This document shows positions 8,066-18,649 of a stretch of DNA of 64,000 bases, piece by piece. Source of the DNA: Propioniciclava tarda (GTDB lineage: Bacteria > Actinomycetota > Actinomycetes > Propionibacteriales > Propionibacteriaceae); contig NZ_FXTL01000001.1 in NCBI RefSeq assembly GCF_900182665.1, forward strand, positions 248,001 to 312,000. Reading direction: 5' to 3'. Positions within the stretch are counted from its first letter, which is position 1; each line of letters opens with the position of its first letter. The position numbers and the translations under genes are program-made. The notes under the pieces were generated by a model. It made no database searches. It was given only the letters and a program-made list of their open reading frames with translations, and was not told where the DNA came from.

Positions 8066-8728
8066 TCAGAGCGCGTGCTGGCCCTGCACGAAGGCGAGCG
8101 CAGCGAGGACGCGACGGTGGGCGTCCGGCGATTCTGGAATGCCGAGCGTGCGCAGAATGGACGCCACGTGCGACTCGATCGTGCGGACGGACGTGCCGAG
8201 CGTGCGCGCGATCGCGGCGTTGGAGCGGCCCTCGGCGATGCCCGAGAGCACCTCGATCTCGCGCTCCGTCAGCCCGGACAGCTGGCCCGGTCGCTGATCG
8301 CTGACGACGCCGTGCACGATCGCGGAGTCAATCGCAATGCCGCCCGAGGCGACGATCTCGATGGCCTCGACGAGCCGTTCGACGTCGGCCACGCGGTCCT
8401 TGATGAGGTAGCCGATGCCCTGGGGAATGCGGTCGGTGATGCGGCGCACCCAGGCCGGCTCGGCGTAGGTCGACAGCAGCAGGATGCCGACGCCCGCGTT
8501 CTGCTTGCGGGTCGCGACCGCGGCCTGGACCCCCTCGTCGGTGAAGGTCGGCGGCAGGCGGACGTCGAGCACGACGGCGTCCGGACGATTCAGCACGATC
8601 GCCGCGCCGAGTCCTTCGGTGGACGCCAGCGCTTCGACGACCTCGACGCCGGCCGCGTTCAGGAGCGCGACGAGACCCTCGCGGAAGATCCCCGAGTCAT
8701 CCACGACCACCACGCGCAACGTGCCCAC
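8066..8728 (-). CDS. LuxR/NarL-family response regulator
   Basis: 220 residues. The receiver domain begins RVVVVDDSGIFREGLVALL, with phospho-acceptor Asp in VVLDVRLPP, the conserved Thr/Ser switch in LLLSTYAE and Lys in LIKDRVADVE. The C-terminal LuxR helix-turn-helix reads LTEREIEVLSGIAEGRSNAA and SVRTIESHVASILRTLG. The GTG start at 8728 has GAGGGGG six bases upstream. It is read towards the sensor kinase gene rather than in one operon with it; cognate pairing is inferred from closeness and family match. Confidence 0.88.
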   Translation of the reverse strand: MGTLRVVVVDDSGIFREGLVALLNAAGVEVVEALASTEGLGAAIVLNRPDAVVLDVRLPPTFTDEGVQAAVATRKQNAGVGILLLSTYAEPAWVRRITDRIPQGIGYLIKDRVADVERLVEAIEIVASGGIAIDSAIVHGVVSDQRPGQLSGLTEREIEVLSGIAEGRSNAAIARTLGTSVRTIESHVASILRTLGIPESPDAHRRVLAALAFVQGQHAL

Positions 8729-8875
8729 CGCGTACCCCCTCGTCAGCGCCTGGCTCAGACGCTACCGGACGATGGCGCCGGGTGGGTGGGGACCGACCTC
8801 GACGACCGCGGGGTCACAGCTGGCGGCTTTGGTAGCGCCTGGCGATGCCTAGTCCGCCACTGATGAGCCCCCTCG

Positions 8876-11260
<2,385 letters not shown>

Positions 11261-11432
11261 GATGCCTCCGGGCTAGAACGATCGGACGACGCTAAGCGCG
11301 GGAGGCGTCCGGCGCAACTCTTGCGAGGAGCGGTGACGTCGCCCGACCTCGACGGTCTTCTTGGCGGAGCGCCGGAATCCAGCCGGTCGGGAGAGGCCAT
11401 CGTCAGAATGGGTCCATAGAACGCAACTCCAC

Positions 11433-11600
11433 GGATGCCGAGATGGACGCCCAACTGCAGGGGGTGCCGGCCCGGATTGCCTGCGCCTGATCGCGACGCT
11501 GACCCGCAAGGAGCGGTTCAACGAGGGCACGTGGATCTGGGCCGCCGAGTCGGGGCTCCTCCAGGCCTTGCTACGCCGCCTGCTGGACCTGTACGCCTGA
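11433..11600 (+). pseudogene. C-terminal remnant of a DUF6508-type gene
   Basis: The segment CLRLIATLTRKERFNEGTWI followed by WAAESGLLQALLRRLLDLYA matches the conserved tail of DUF6508 proteins (RxERFxxG...xxSGxLxxLLxRL). No start codon or ribosome site precedes it in frame with a credible N-terminal half, and the upstream text shows no family features. The last 30 bases overlap the 3' end of the MFS gene on the other strand. It is probably a leftover of a once longer gene. Confidence 0.55.
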
Positions 11601-12767
11601 GCGCCGCGTCCCGAGGTGGACGCCGACGGCGCCGATCGCGGCGCAGGCGGTGCCCGCGGCGAGCAGGGCCGGGACGCCCGCGGCGTCCAGGAGGTAGCCG
11701 CCGCCGACCCCTGCGACGACGTTGCCGAGGGTGATCGTGATCGTCATGTAGGCCTGCCCGCGGGCGCGTTCGGCGCGGGGCAGCAGCCGATCGACGTAAT
11801 ACACCGAGGCCGGCAGGAACAGTGCGAAGGCCACCAGCTGTAGCGCCTGTGACACGAAGAACACCGCGAGGTTCGGGGCGAGCCAGGCGAGGAGCGCCTT
11901 GACCGTGAAGCCGATCGACGCGACGCGGAGCAATGTCGCGGGCGTCCAGCGGCGGCTGAGCTGCTTGAAGAAGATCATCGGGATGATCTCGATCAGGGCG
12001 GTCAGCGTGAACGCGAGCCCCATGGTCGACGCGTCCCCGCCCAGCGGACGCAGCACCTGGAACAGGAACCCGGCGATCGCGGCCTGGCTGGCGAAGAGTC
12101 CGGTGGCCCCGGCGACGAGCACGATGAAGGCCCGGCGTGCGGCGGCGTCCAGGGGCGGCGGGTCCGGCAGCGCATCGGACGCGTCGGCGTCCGATCTGGA
12201 TCTGGCGCTGAAGACGAACGTCAGCGCCGCGATGATGACGAGTCCCTGGACGGCGGCGAGCAGCAGGACGATGGCGTCCGGGCCGGCGGACGCGACCGCC
12301 ACACCGGTGAGCGTCGACATGATCGCGAACGAGATCGAGCCGAACGCGCGGGCCTTGCCGAAGTCGACCGGGACGCCGCTGTCGGCCGCAGCCATGCCCA
12401 TCGCGTTGACCAGAGGCATCATCGCTTGCAGGGTGGCCTGGAGAAGCCCGAACAGGATGCCGTCGCGCAGCGGGGACGCCCCCGGCAGCAGCAGCGCGCC
12501 GCCGGCCGCGGCGAGCACCACGGCCAGCGCGGCGACCCACACGCGCAGCGGCACGCGCGACCGGTCGGCCAGGCCCGCGATGACCGGCTGCAGCACCGCG
12601 GACAGGATTCCGGACGCCGACGCGACGAGTCCGATCTGGGTGTTCGTGAGACCGCGGGCCAGCAGGAAGACGCTCGCGAACGCCATCAACAGGCAGAAGG
12701 ACGCCCAGAAGGCCGCGTTCAACGCGGCGTAGCGCAGGGTGGGTGCGCTCAGCGCCGGCGGTCTCAC
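11571..12767 (-). CDS. MFS transporter (MFS_1-like, LacY/nucleoside-permease branch)
   Basis: 398 residues with about 12 hydrophobic helices. The opening LRYAALNAAFWASFCLLMAF and GLTNTQIGLVASASGILSAV, with loop LADRSRVPLRVWVAAL, and the second-half repeat FKQLSRRWTPATLLRVASIG are typical of the MFS_1-like family that includes sugar and nucleoside symporters. A cytoplasmic Asp/Ser-rich loop separates the halves (RSRSDADASDALPDPP). The substrate is not readable. The gene is monocistronic and convergent with the DUF6508 remnant. Confidence 0.8.
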   Translation of the reverse strand: MRPPALSAPTLRYAALNAAFWASFCLLMAFASVFLLARGLTNTQIGLVASASGILSAVLQPVIAGLADRSRVPLRVWVAALAVVLAAAGGALLLPGASPLRDGILFGLLQATLQAMMPLVNAMGMAAADSGVPVDFGKARAFGSISFAIMSTLTGVAVASAGPDAIVLLLAAVQGLVIIAALTFVFSARSRSDADASDALPDPPPLDAAARRAFIVLVAGATGLFASQAAIAGFLFQVLRPLGGDASTMGLAFTLTALIEIIPMIFFKQLSRRWTPATLLRVASIGFTVKALLAWLAPNLAVFFVSQALQLVAFALFLPASVYYVDRLLPRAERARGQAYMTITITLGNVVAGVGGGYLLDAAGVPALLAAGTACAAIGAVGVHLGTRRSGVQVQQAA

Positions 12768-12966
12768 CGGGTCAGTGTGTCAGGAGGGGCCGACGGGACC
12801 TTGAGGCGCCGTAGGGCGGGCGTGCCAGATCCCATGGACGATGGGCGACACGCCCGTGAAACTCGGCGCGGTGTGCATCGACGCTGGGATTCGGTGCCGA
12901 ACTCTCGGTCGGGACCCAGCCGCCCCTTCCCGGGTCAAGCCCGCGATACGGTCGAGTTCGGGCGCC

Positions 12967-14088
12967 TCAGTCGCCGAGCCCTGTGCCGAGGTCGCGCGCG
13001 GTCTGGACCCAGGCGTGGTCGACCGGGACGAGGTTGGTGAAGCCGGCCACCTTGTCGAGCGGCACCGGCGCGGTGCCCTCCCCGCGCGAGGCGACCATGA
13101 TGCCGAAGTCGCCCTGGTCGATGTGCCAGGCCGCCGCGGCCCCGATGCGCGAGCCCAGCAGCCGATCGGCCGCGCACGGCGTCCCGCCGCGCTGGACGTA
13201 GCCCAGGATCGTCACCCGCGACTCCAGCCCGGTCGCGGCCTCCAGCTCCCGGGCCAGCTTGAACGTGTGCTCACGTTGGCCGTCGATCACGTGGGCCAGG
13301 TGGGCGCGCGCGGCCGCCTTCGCCTCGGGGGTCTTCGCGGACGCCACCAGCGCCTGCGCCGCCGAGACCGCGGCGGCGTCCGAGACATCCCGGGCGCCCT
13401 CGGCGACCGCCACCACCGAGAAGTTGGAGCCCTTGTCGCGGCGCGCGTTGATGGTCGCCGCCACCGACTCGACCGTGTAGGGAATCTCCGGCAGCAGGAT
13501 GATGTCGGCGCCGCCCGCGATGCCCGCGCCGAGCGTGAGCCAGCCGGCGCGGTGCCCCATCAGCTCGACCAGCAGAATCCGGTGGTGGCTGTGCGCCGTC
13601 GAGTGCAGCCGGTCGATCGCCTCGGTCGCGATCTCGAGAGCGGTCGAGAAGCCGAAGGTGTTGTCGGTCTGGGCGACGTCCTTGTCGATGGTCTTCGGCA
13701 GGTGAATGACGTTGAGGCCGGCGTCCGCGAGGCGCTTGGCGTTCTTCGCCGTCCCACCGCCGCCCAGCATCACCAGGCAGTCGAGGTTGTTGCGCGCGTA
13801 GACCTCGCCGATCGCCGGGATCATGTCGCGGACCTCCCCGTCCACGACCATGCGTTGCACCTTGTCGCGGCTAGTTCCGAGGATCGTCCCGCCGGCCGTC
13901 AGGATGCCCGACAGTGCGGACGCCGTCAGCTCGATCGTGTTGTTGGTCGCCAGCCCGCGGATGCCGTCCCGGAAGCCGACGAGTTCCATGCCGAAGCGTC
14001 CGATCGCGGCCTTACCCAGCCCACGGATCGCCGCGTTCAGTCCGGGGGAGTCCCCCCCTGCCGTCAGGACGCCGACGCGCTTCGCCAT
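12967..14088 (-). CDS. pfkA: 6-phosphofructokinase, group III/mixed phosphoryl-donor motif
   Basis: 373 residues; phosphorylates fructose 6-phosphate in glycolysis. The N-terminal loop is [16 protein letters not shown]. The phosphoryl-donor loop reads [10 protein letters not shown], giving Gly at the E. coli 104 position (ATP-like) and Gly in place of Asp103. The catalytic loop is [17 protein letters not shown], with Lys at the 124 position (common in PPi enzymes) and the catalytic Asp present. Substrate-binding [14 protein letters not shown] is conserved. ATP or PPi use cannot be settled from sequence alone. An upstream AGGAGGAG is present (14092-14099 on +, read as its complement). Confidence 0.88.
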   Translation of the reverse strand: MAKRVGVLTAGGDSPGLNAAIRGLGKAAIGRFGMELVGFRDGIRGLATNNTIELTASALSGILTAGGTILGTSRDKVQRMVVDGEVRDMIPAIGEVYARNNLDCLVMLGGGGTAKNAKRLADAGLNVIHLPKTIDKDVAQTDNTFGFSTALEIATEAIDRLHSTAHSHHRILLVELMGHRAGWLTLGAGIAGGADIILLPEIPYTVESVAATINARRDKGSNFSVVAVAEGARDVSDAAAVSAAQALVASAKTPEAKAAARAHLAHVIDGQREHTFKLARELEAATGLESRVTILGYVQRGGTPCAADRLLGSRIGAAAAWHIDQGDFGIMVASRGEGTAPVPLDKVAGFTNLVPVDHAWVQTARDLGTGLGD

Positions 14089-14179
14089 GGACTCCTCCTC
14101 AGGATCAACGCCATGACTCTAGCCGTGGCCGACGTCACGGGTGTGGGCACGGCGGGGGGAGGGTCGAGAGCCAGCTCGA

Positions 14180-14312
14180 TCAGCCGAAGCTCTCGTAGTG
14201 CACCCGCTCGAGCCCGATCCCGGCCGAGCGCAGCAGGCTCATCGCAGCTCGGGCGTCTCCTCTCAGACCCACTGACAGGGCTCGGAGCAGAACGTGGAGA
14301 GGCGTCCGTCCT
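14180..14312 (-). pseudogene. Remnant of an oxidoreductase C-terminus
   Basis: In the gap before glutathione peroxidase two short minus-strand pieces look coding. One reads RAAMSLLRSAGIGLERVHYE then SFG-stop (14180-14258), very like the last residues of ferredoxin-NADP-reductase-type enzymes. The other, just before it in another frame, reads AKDGRLSTFCSEPCQWV-stop (14263-14312), like a Cys-pair segment of a different oxygenase-type protein. Neither has a gene body. They look like scraps left after deletion. Reading by eye only, so the call is tentative. Confidence 0.35.
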
Positions 14313-14378
14313 TGGCGACCTGCAGGGCAGCGGGCTGTCGATGAACCCGGCGGCGTGGTCAGGACGCGGCGTCCAGGC

Positions 14379-14861
14379 CTACGCCGCCAGGACGTCCACG
14401 ATGTCGGCGCGGATCTTGGCCGGCTCGACCGTCGGCGCGTAGCGCTTGCGGACCTGGCCGTCGCGTCCGATGAGGAACTTGGTGAAGTTCCACTTGATGG
14501 CGTCGCCGAGGACGCCGCCCTTGGCGCTGCGGAGCCACTTGAACAGCGGGTCGGCGCCGGAGCCGTTGACGTCGATCTTGGCGAACATCGGGAACGTGAC
14601 CCCGTAGTTCAGCTGGCAGAACGAGCCGATCTCGTCGGCGTCGTCGAACTCCTGGTGCGCGAACTGGTCGCAGGGGAAGCCGAGAACGGCGAACTCGTCG
14701 GCGCCGAACTCTTGGTACAGCTCTTCGAGGCCCTTGAACTGCGGGGTGAAGCCGCACTTGGACGCCGTGTTCACCACCAGCACGACCTTGCCGCGGTAGG
14801 CGTCCAAGGGATGTGCGCCGCCGGTCAGGGCGGACGGGGTGAAGTCGTAGAGCGTGGTCAT
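14379..14861 (-). CDS. Glutathione/thioredoxin-dependent peroxidase (GPx family)
   Basis: 160 residues, normal length. The peroxidatic Cys36 lies in NTASKCGFTPQF, the second motif is VLGFPCDQFAHQE (resolving Cys in the alpha-2 region), and the Gln/Trp partners include KWNFTKFLIGRDG. A Cys version rather than selenocysteine is expected for bacteria and such enzymes usually use thioredoxin. Alone on the strand, facing away from the patatin gene across a 232-base spacer full of hexamer hairpins. Confidence 0.92.
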   Translation of the reverse strand: MTTLYDFTPSALTGGAHPLDAYRGKVVLVVNTASKCGFTPQFKGLEELYQEFGADEFAVLGFPCDQFAHQEFDDADEIGSFCQLNYGVTFPMFAKIDVNGSGADPLFKWLRSAKGGVLGDAIKWNFTKFLIGRDGQVRKRYAPTVEPAKIRADIVDVLAA

Positions 14862-14897
14862 GCGGGACCTCCTGTGCCGGGTACGTCCAATGGAAGG

Positions 14898-14948
14898 CGG
14901 ACGCCGCCCCGGCTATTCCGAGCCGGGATCGGGCGCCTGCGGCGTCCG
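14898..14948. promoter_or_regulatory. Nested inverted repeat between divergent genes
   Basis: CGGACGCCGC (14898-14907) pairs with GCGGCGTCCG (14939-14948), and inside it CCCGGCT (14908-14914) pairs with AGCCGGG (14921-14927). It lies in the divergent spacer between glutathione peroxidase (start 14861) and the patatin gene (start 15094), where operators are expected, though the same arms occur in terminators elsewhere in the window. Confidence 0.4.
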
Positions 14949-15093
14949 AACGAGAGACTCCGACGGACGCCCCGGCGTCTGAGCGCCACGGACGCGAGGA
15001 TTCCGCCCCCGAGGGGGCGCACCCGGGGACGCCCCACCCTGGCGAGGGGGGCCGGCCGGGAGCATGCTGCAGTCATCGCTCGAAGGAGGATCG

Positions 15094-16338
15094 ATGACAG
15101 AGCAGCCCAGCGCCCCGGACGAGTCGGGGACCGACACCAGCGGCGTCCTGAGGGACGACTTCGGCTCGTCGGCGTTCGCGGCGCCCGAGGGCGCAGCTGA
15201 GGACGAATCCGGGGACGCCGCTGACGGCGGTCAGCTCCTGCCGCTGCCGCCTGACCCGGCGCTGGAGCCGCGTCCGCCGAGCGGCGTCGGGCTGTGCCTG
15301 TCGGGCGGCGGGTATCGGGCGATGCTGTTCCATCTCGGCTCGCTGCTGCGTTTGAACGAGGCCGGGTGGCTGCCGAAGCTGACGCACGTGGCGTCCGTGT
15401 CGGGCGGATCGATCACGGCGGGCGTCCTGGGGCAGCGCTGGAACGATCTGGACTTCGTCGGCGGGGTCGCCACGAACCTGAGGGACGTGGTCATCGACCC
15501 GATCCTGGAGTTCGCCGGACGCACCGTCGACGTGCCCGCCGTGCTCCTCGGCGTGTGGACCGGGAACGTCGCCGGACGCGTCGCCGGCGCCTACGACCGG
15601 CACCTGTTCGGCGGCGCCACCCTGCAGGACCTGCCGTCGGATGGCCCGCGCTTCACCATCCTGGCGACCGACCTGAGCAACGGGGTCTCGACGCAGTTCT
15701 CGAGGGCGTCCATCAGCAACTACAAGTCGACCGACGCGTACAAGGGCTACACCGTCAAGAAGCCGACCACGCGTCTCGCGGACGCCGTCGCCGCGTCCTC
15801 GGCCTTCCCGCCGTTCTTCACGCCCTTCAAGCTGGACCTGCCGTCCGGACGCCGCGTCCTGCTGACCGACGGCGGCGTCTACGACAACCTCGGGCTGGAG
15901 CCGGTGCTGAAGAACGTCGGGACGATCTTCGTCTCCGACGGGGGTGGGCCCTTCGGGATCACGGCCAAGCCGCCCACGGACTGGCTGTTCGGGACGGTCC
16001 GGGTGCTGCTGACGATCCAGTCGAAGGTGGGCGATCTGCGGCGGCTGCAGGTGGTCAAGGCGCTCGTCAAGAAGCAGCGGGCGGGCAGCTTCTGGGCCGT
16101 CGACACTGATCCGGCGGGGTTGACGCGCCTGGCGTCCACGCTGCCGGTCTCGCGCGCGGACGCCACCGCGCTCGCCCTGTCGCCGACCCGGCTGGCGCAC
16201 TTCGCTCCCGAGTTGCGGCATCGCCTGGCCAACTGGGGCTACGCCGTCGCGGACGCCTGCCTGCGCGCCTACGTCGATCCCAACCTGCCCGAGCCAGCCG
16301 GCTTCCCGCTGCCGGACGGGGTGGGGGACGTCCGGTGA
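15094..16338 (+). CDS. Patatin-like phospholipase
   Basis: 414 residues. A disordered acidic leader of about 65 residues precedes the patatin domain. The oxyanion loop is LCLSGGGYRAMLFHLGSLLR, the nucleophile elbow GxSxG is in ASVSGGSITAG, and the catalytic Asp is in LLTDGGVYDNLGLE (DGG). These are the full Ser/Asp dyad motifs of lipid hydrolases. The long C-terminal part is not recognised. AAGGAGG at 15083 fixes the ATG at 15094. It is followed 52 bases later by the CHAT gene and then the MBL gene on the same strand, so the three are probably one operon. Patatins are known effectors in several anti-phage systems. Confidence 0.88.
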   Translation: MTEQPSAPDESGTDTSGVLRDDFGSSAFAAPEGAAEDESGDAADGGQLLPLPPDPALEPRPPSGVGLCLSGGGYRAMLFHLGSLLRLNEAGWLPKLTHVASVSGGSITAGVLGQRWNDLDFVGGVATNLRDVVIDPILEFAGRTVDVPAVLLGVWTGNVAGRVAGAYDRHLFGGATLQDLPSDGPRFTILATDLSNGVSTQFSRASISNYKSTDAYKGYTVKKPTTRLADAVAASSAFPPFFTPFKLDLPSGRRVLLTDGGVYDNLGLEPVLKNVGTIFVSDGGGPFGITAKPPTDWLFGTVRVLLTIQSKVGDLRRLQVVKALVKKQRAGSFWAVDTDPAGLTRLASTLPVSRADATALALSPTRLAHFAPELRHRLANWGYAVADACLRAYVDPNLPEPAGFPLPDGVGDVR

Positions 16339-16390
16339 GCGCGTTGATTCGTGGGGACGCCGCGGTCGCGTCGGGCGCGTCCGTCCGGTC

Positions 16391-18649
16391 ATGAGCCGGG
16401 ACGCCGGGCGGCCGGACGCCCGCACGATCGAGTTCGACGACCTGGACCTGCCCGCTGGCTGGCGCCGGGTGGGCGTGCGGGCGCTGGTGCGTCCGGCGGG
16501 GCCGACGGCGGGGGCCTCCTGGAGCCGACGCCTGGGGAGGCTGGACGCCGAGCTGCGGTCCGCGATCGAGGGCAGGCTGAGGCAGGCCGCGCGGCTTGGG
16601 GTCGTCGCGCCCTGCACGGTCGTCTTCGCCGAATCGCTCGTGGTCGGCGACGTGGTCGTCGTCTCGGTCAGCGTGGGGGACGGCGGACCCCGGTTCGATT
16701 GGGCGCAGCTGCTGCTCGATCGGCTCGCGCGGGTGCCCCAGCTGGGGCAAACGGAGCGTCCGGACCTGGGGCGGCTCCTCGAGGACGCCATCGCGGGCGG
16801 AGGGCCGCTGACGCGTGATCAGTTGCGGGAGCTCGGGCATCACCTCGACCGCTGGAGCGACGGGCGTCCGCACTTCACCCACGCCGGGCCACCCGAGCCG
16901 TCCGGCGCGGAACCAGGATCCGACGACGGCCCGGCGCCAGCGCCGCCGCAACCTCCTGCTCCGGAACCGGTCAACAGCGAGCCGTCAGAGACCCTGCCCG
17001 GGGACGAACCCGCCCCACCACCACCGCCGCAGCCTCCTGCTCCGGACCCGGTCAACACCGAGCCGTCAGAGGCCCTGCCCGGGGACGACCCGGCTCCGCC
17101 ACCACCGCCCGCGCCAACACCGCCGACCCCGCCTGCGGATCGGCTGCTGCAGTGCGAGGTCGGCGCGGAGGGTGCGCCGTTCCACGACAACGTGCTGCGC
17201 GCCGGACGCAACACGGTCTACGTGTTCGTGGGCGCCCAGGAGTCCACCGCGGTCGCGGCCGGGTTTGTGAGCAACGCGGCACTGGGTCTAGAGGCGTCCG
17301 AGCAGGTGACGATCACCGTCCAGCTCACGCCGCTCGCACCGGTCGTCGGCGCTCCCTCGATCGGCCAACTGGTCGTCCACCAGGCCGGACGCACCGAGAA
17401 CCTGCCGTTGCTGTGGGACGTCCCGCCGGGCACCACGGACGCCCGCGCCCAACTCGCCCTGACGCGCGACGGACGCGTCGTCGCCGTCGCCGACCTCGTC
17501 GGACGCGTCGGCGGACCCGTCACCCTGACCGCCGTCATGGGCCTCGGCCCGTTGGACGCGAGCCGTCCGAGGTCGACGGCCCCGTCCGTGGTCCTGGACG
17601 CCGACGGCGCCGGACGCCCGACGGTCACGGTCCCAGGGAGCCGGGTGGACCTGGTGCCCGACCTGGCGGACCTCGCCGAGTCGCTGCGCAAGGCCCTCAA
17701 CCAGGCGGTGAACCAGCCGCGACGCGCGACCGCCGACAGCCGTGAGTCGTGGCGGTCCATCCTGGTGGCCGCTGCCCAGGCCGGACGCGACCTCTTCCTG
17801 CAACTGCGGCCTGTGCTCGGTGGCCTGGCGGACGCCGACGCGATCCAGGTCGTGGCGTCGCGCGCGGCCAGCGCGCTGCCGCTGGAGCTGCTCTACCTGC
17901 TGCGTGCGCCGCGGGCCAACGCCACGCTCTGCCCGGCGTGGGCGTCCGGGGGCTGTTCGCCGGCGACGCCGCACGACGAGCACGTCGTGTGCCCGTCCGG
18001 CTTCTGGGGCGTGACCAGGGTTGTTGAGCGCCACTACCGCCCGACCGAGCAGGATTCGGCGCTGGTCAGCGTCGCGGTCCCGGACGCCGACAGGCAGCGA
18101 CTGCGCCTGGACGGACTGCTGCTCGCGGCGTCCACGAAGGTCACGAAAGCCGACCTGCGCGAGGCCGGACTGGACGGCGCGACCCGCGTCCGGACCTGGG
18201 ACGCCTGGCGGCGGGCGCTGAGCGAGCCGGGCGCCGGCGTCCTCGTGCTGATGCCGCACACGACGCCGGACCCGCCGACGCTGGAGGTGTCGAATCAGAC
18301 GCTGCACCGGGCGTCCATCGAGGCGGATCTGGTGACCGGCGGACGGGCCGGCGAGCCCGTCGTCGTGCTGTTCGGCTGCGACACGGGCGGCTCGGCGGAC
18401 GACCCGATCGGGTTCGCGACGAGGTTCCTCGGGGCGGGGGCGGGCGTCGTGTTCGCGTCGTTCACGCTGCTGCACGCCGCGGTGGCGCCGGTGCTGGCGT
18501 CCCGGCTGGTGGGGGCGTTGAGAGATCCCGGACGCCGCGGCCAGACCGTGGGACGGGTGCTGACGGACGTCCGGCGCGAGGTGCTGGCGGACGGGTGGTT
18601 GGCGGCGCTGGCGATGACGGCGTACGGGGATGCGGACTGGGAGGTCTGA
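16391..18649 (+). CDS. CHAT-type cysteine protease domain protein with Pro-rich linker
   Basis: 752 residues. The N-terminal ~160 residues are unrecognised. A Pro/Glu-rich linker (about 166-252) contains two imperfect 27-residue repeats. A beta-rich middle (about 260-430) follows. The C-terminal third matches the CHAT caspase-like fold: SALPLELLYLL, then the catalytic His623 in VLMPHTTPD, catalytic Cys663 in VLFGCDTGG, and the closing helix FATRFLGAGAGVVFASFTLL. His and Cys are 40 residues apart, as in CHAT proteases. A four-Cys patch (CPAWASGGCSP...CP) lies between. Its stop overlaps the MBL start (TGATG), showing translational coupling. Target protein unknown. Confidence 0.72.
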   Translation: MSRDAGRPDARTIEFDDLDLPAGWRRVGVRALVRPAGPTAGASWSRRLGRLDAELRSAIEGRLRQAARLGVVAPCTVVFAESLVVGDVVVVSVSVGDGGPRFDWAQLLLDRLARVPQLGQTERPDLGRLLEDAIAGGGPLTRDQLRELGHHLDRWSDGRPHFTHAGPPEPSGAEPGSDDGPAPAPPQPPAPEPVNSEPSETLPGDEPAPPPPPQPPAPDPVNTEPSEALPGDDPAPPPPPAPTPPTPPADRLLQCEVGAEGAPFHDNVLRAGRNTVYVFVGAQESTAVAAGFVSNAALGLEASEQVTITVQLTPLAPVVGAPSIGQLVVHQAGRTENLPLLWDVPPGTTDARAQLALTRDGRVVAVADLVGRVGGPVTLTAVMGLGPLDASRPRSTAPSVVLDADGAGRPTVTVPGSRVDLVPDLADLAESLRKALNQAVNQPRRATADSRESWRSILVAAAQAGRDLFLQLRPVLGGLADADAIQVVASRAASALPLELLYLLRAPRANATLCPAWASGGCSPATPHDEHVVCPSGFWGVTRVVERHYRPTEQDSALVSVAVPDADRQRLRLDGLLLAASTKVTKADLREAGLDGATRVRTWDAWRRALSEPGAGVLVLMPHTTPDPPTLEVSNQTLHRASIEADLVTGGRAGEPVVVLFGCDTGGSADDPIGFATRFLGAGAGVVFASFTLLHAAVAPVLASRLVGALRDPGRRGQTVGRVLTDVRREVLADGWLAALAMTAYGDADWEV
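16946..17107 (+). repeat. Two tandem 81-bp repeats inside the CHAT gene
   Basis: The unit starting CGCAACCTCCTGCTCCGG (about 16947) recurs 81 bases on (about 17028) with few changes, keeping frame. It codes for Pro-rich linker units containing EPVNSEPSETLPGDEPAP and DPVNTEPSEALPGDDPAP. Copy-number change would alter linker length only. Confidence 0.75.
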
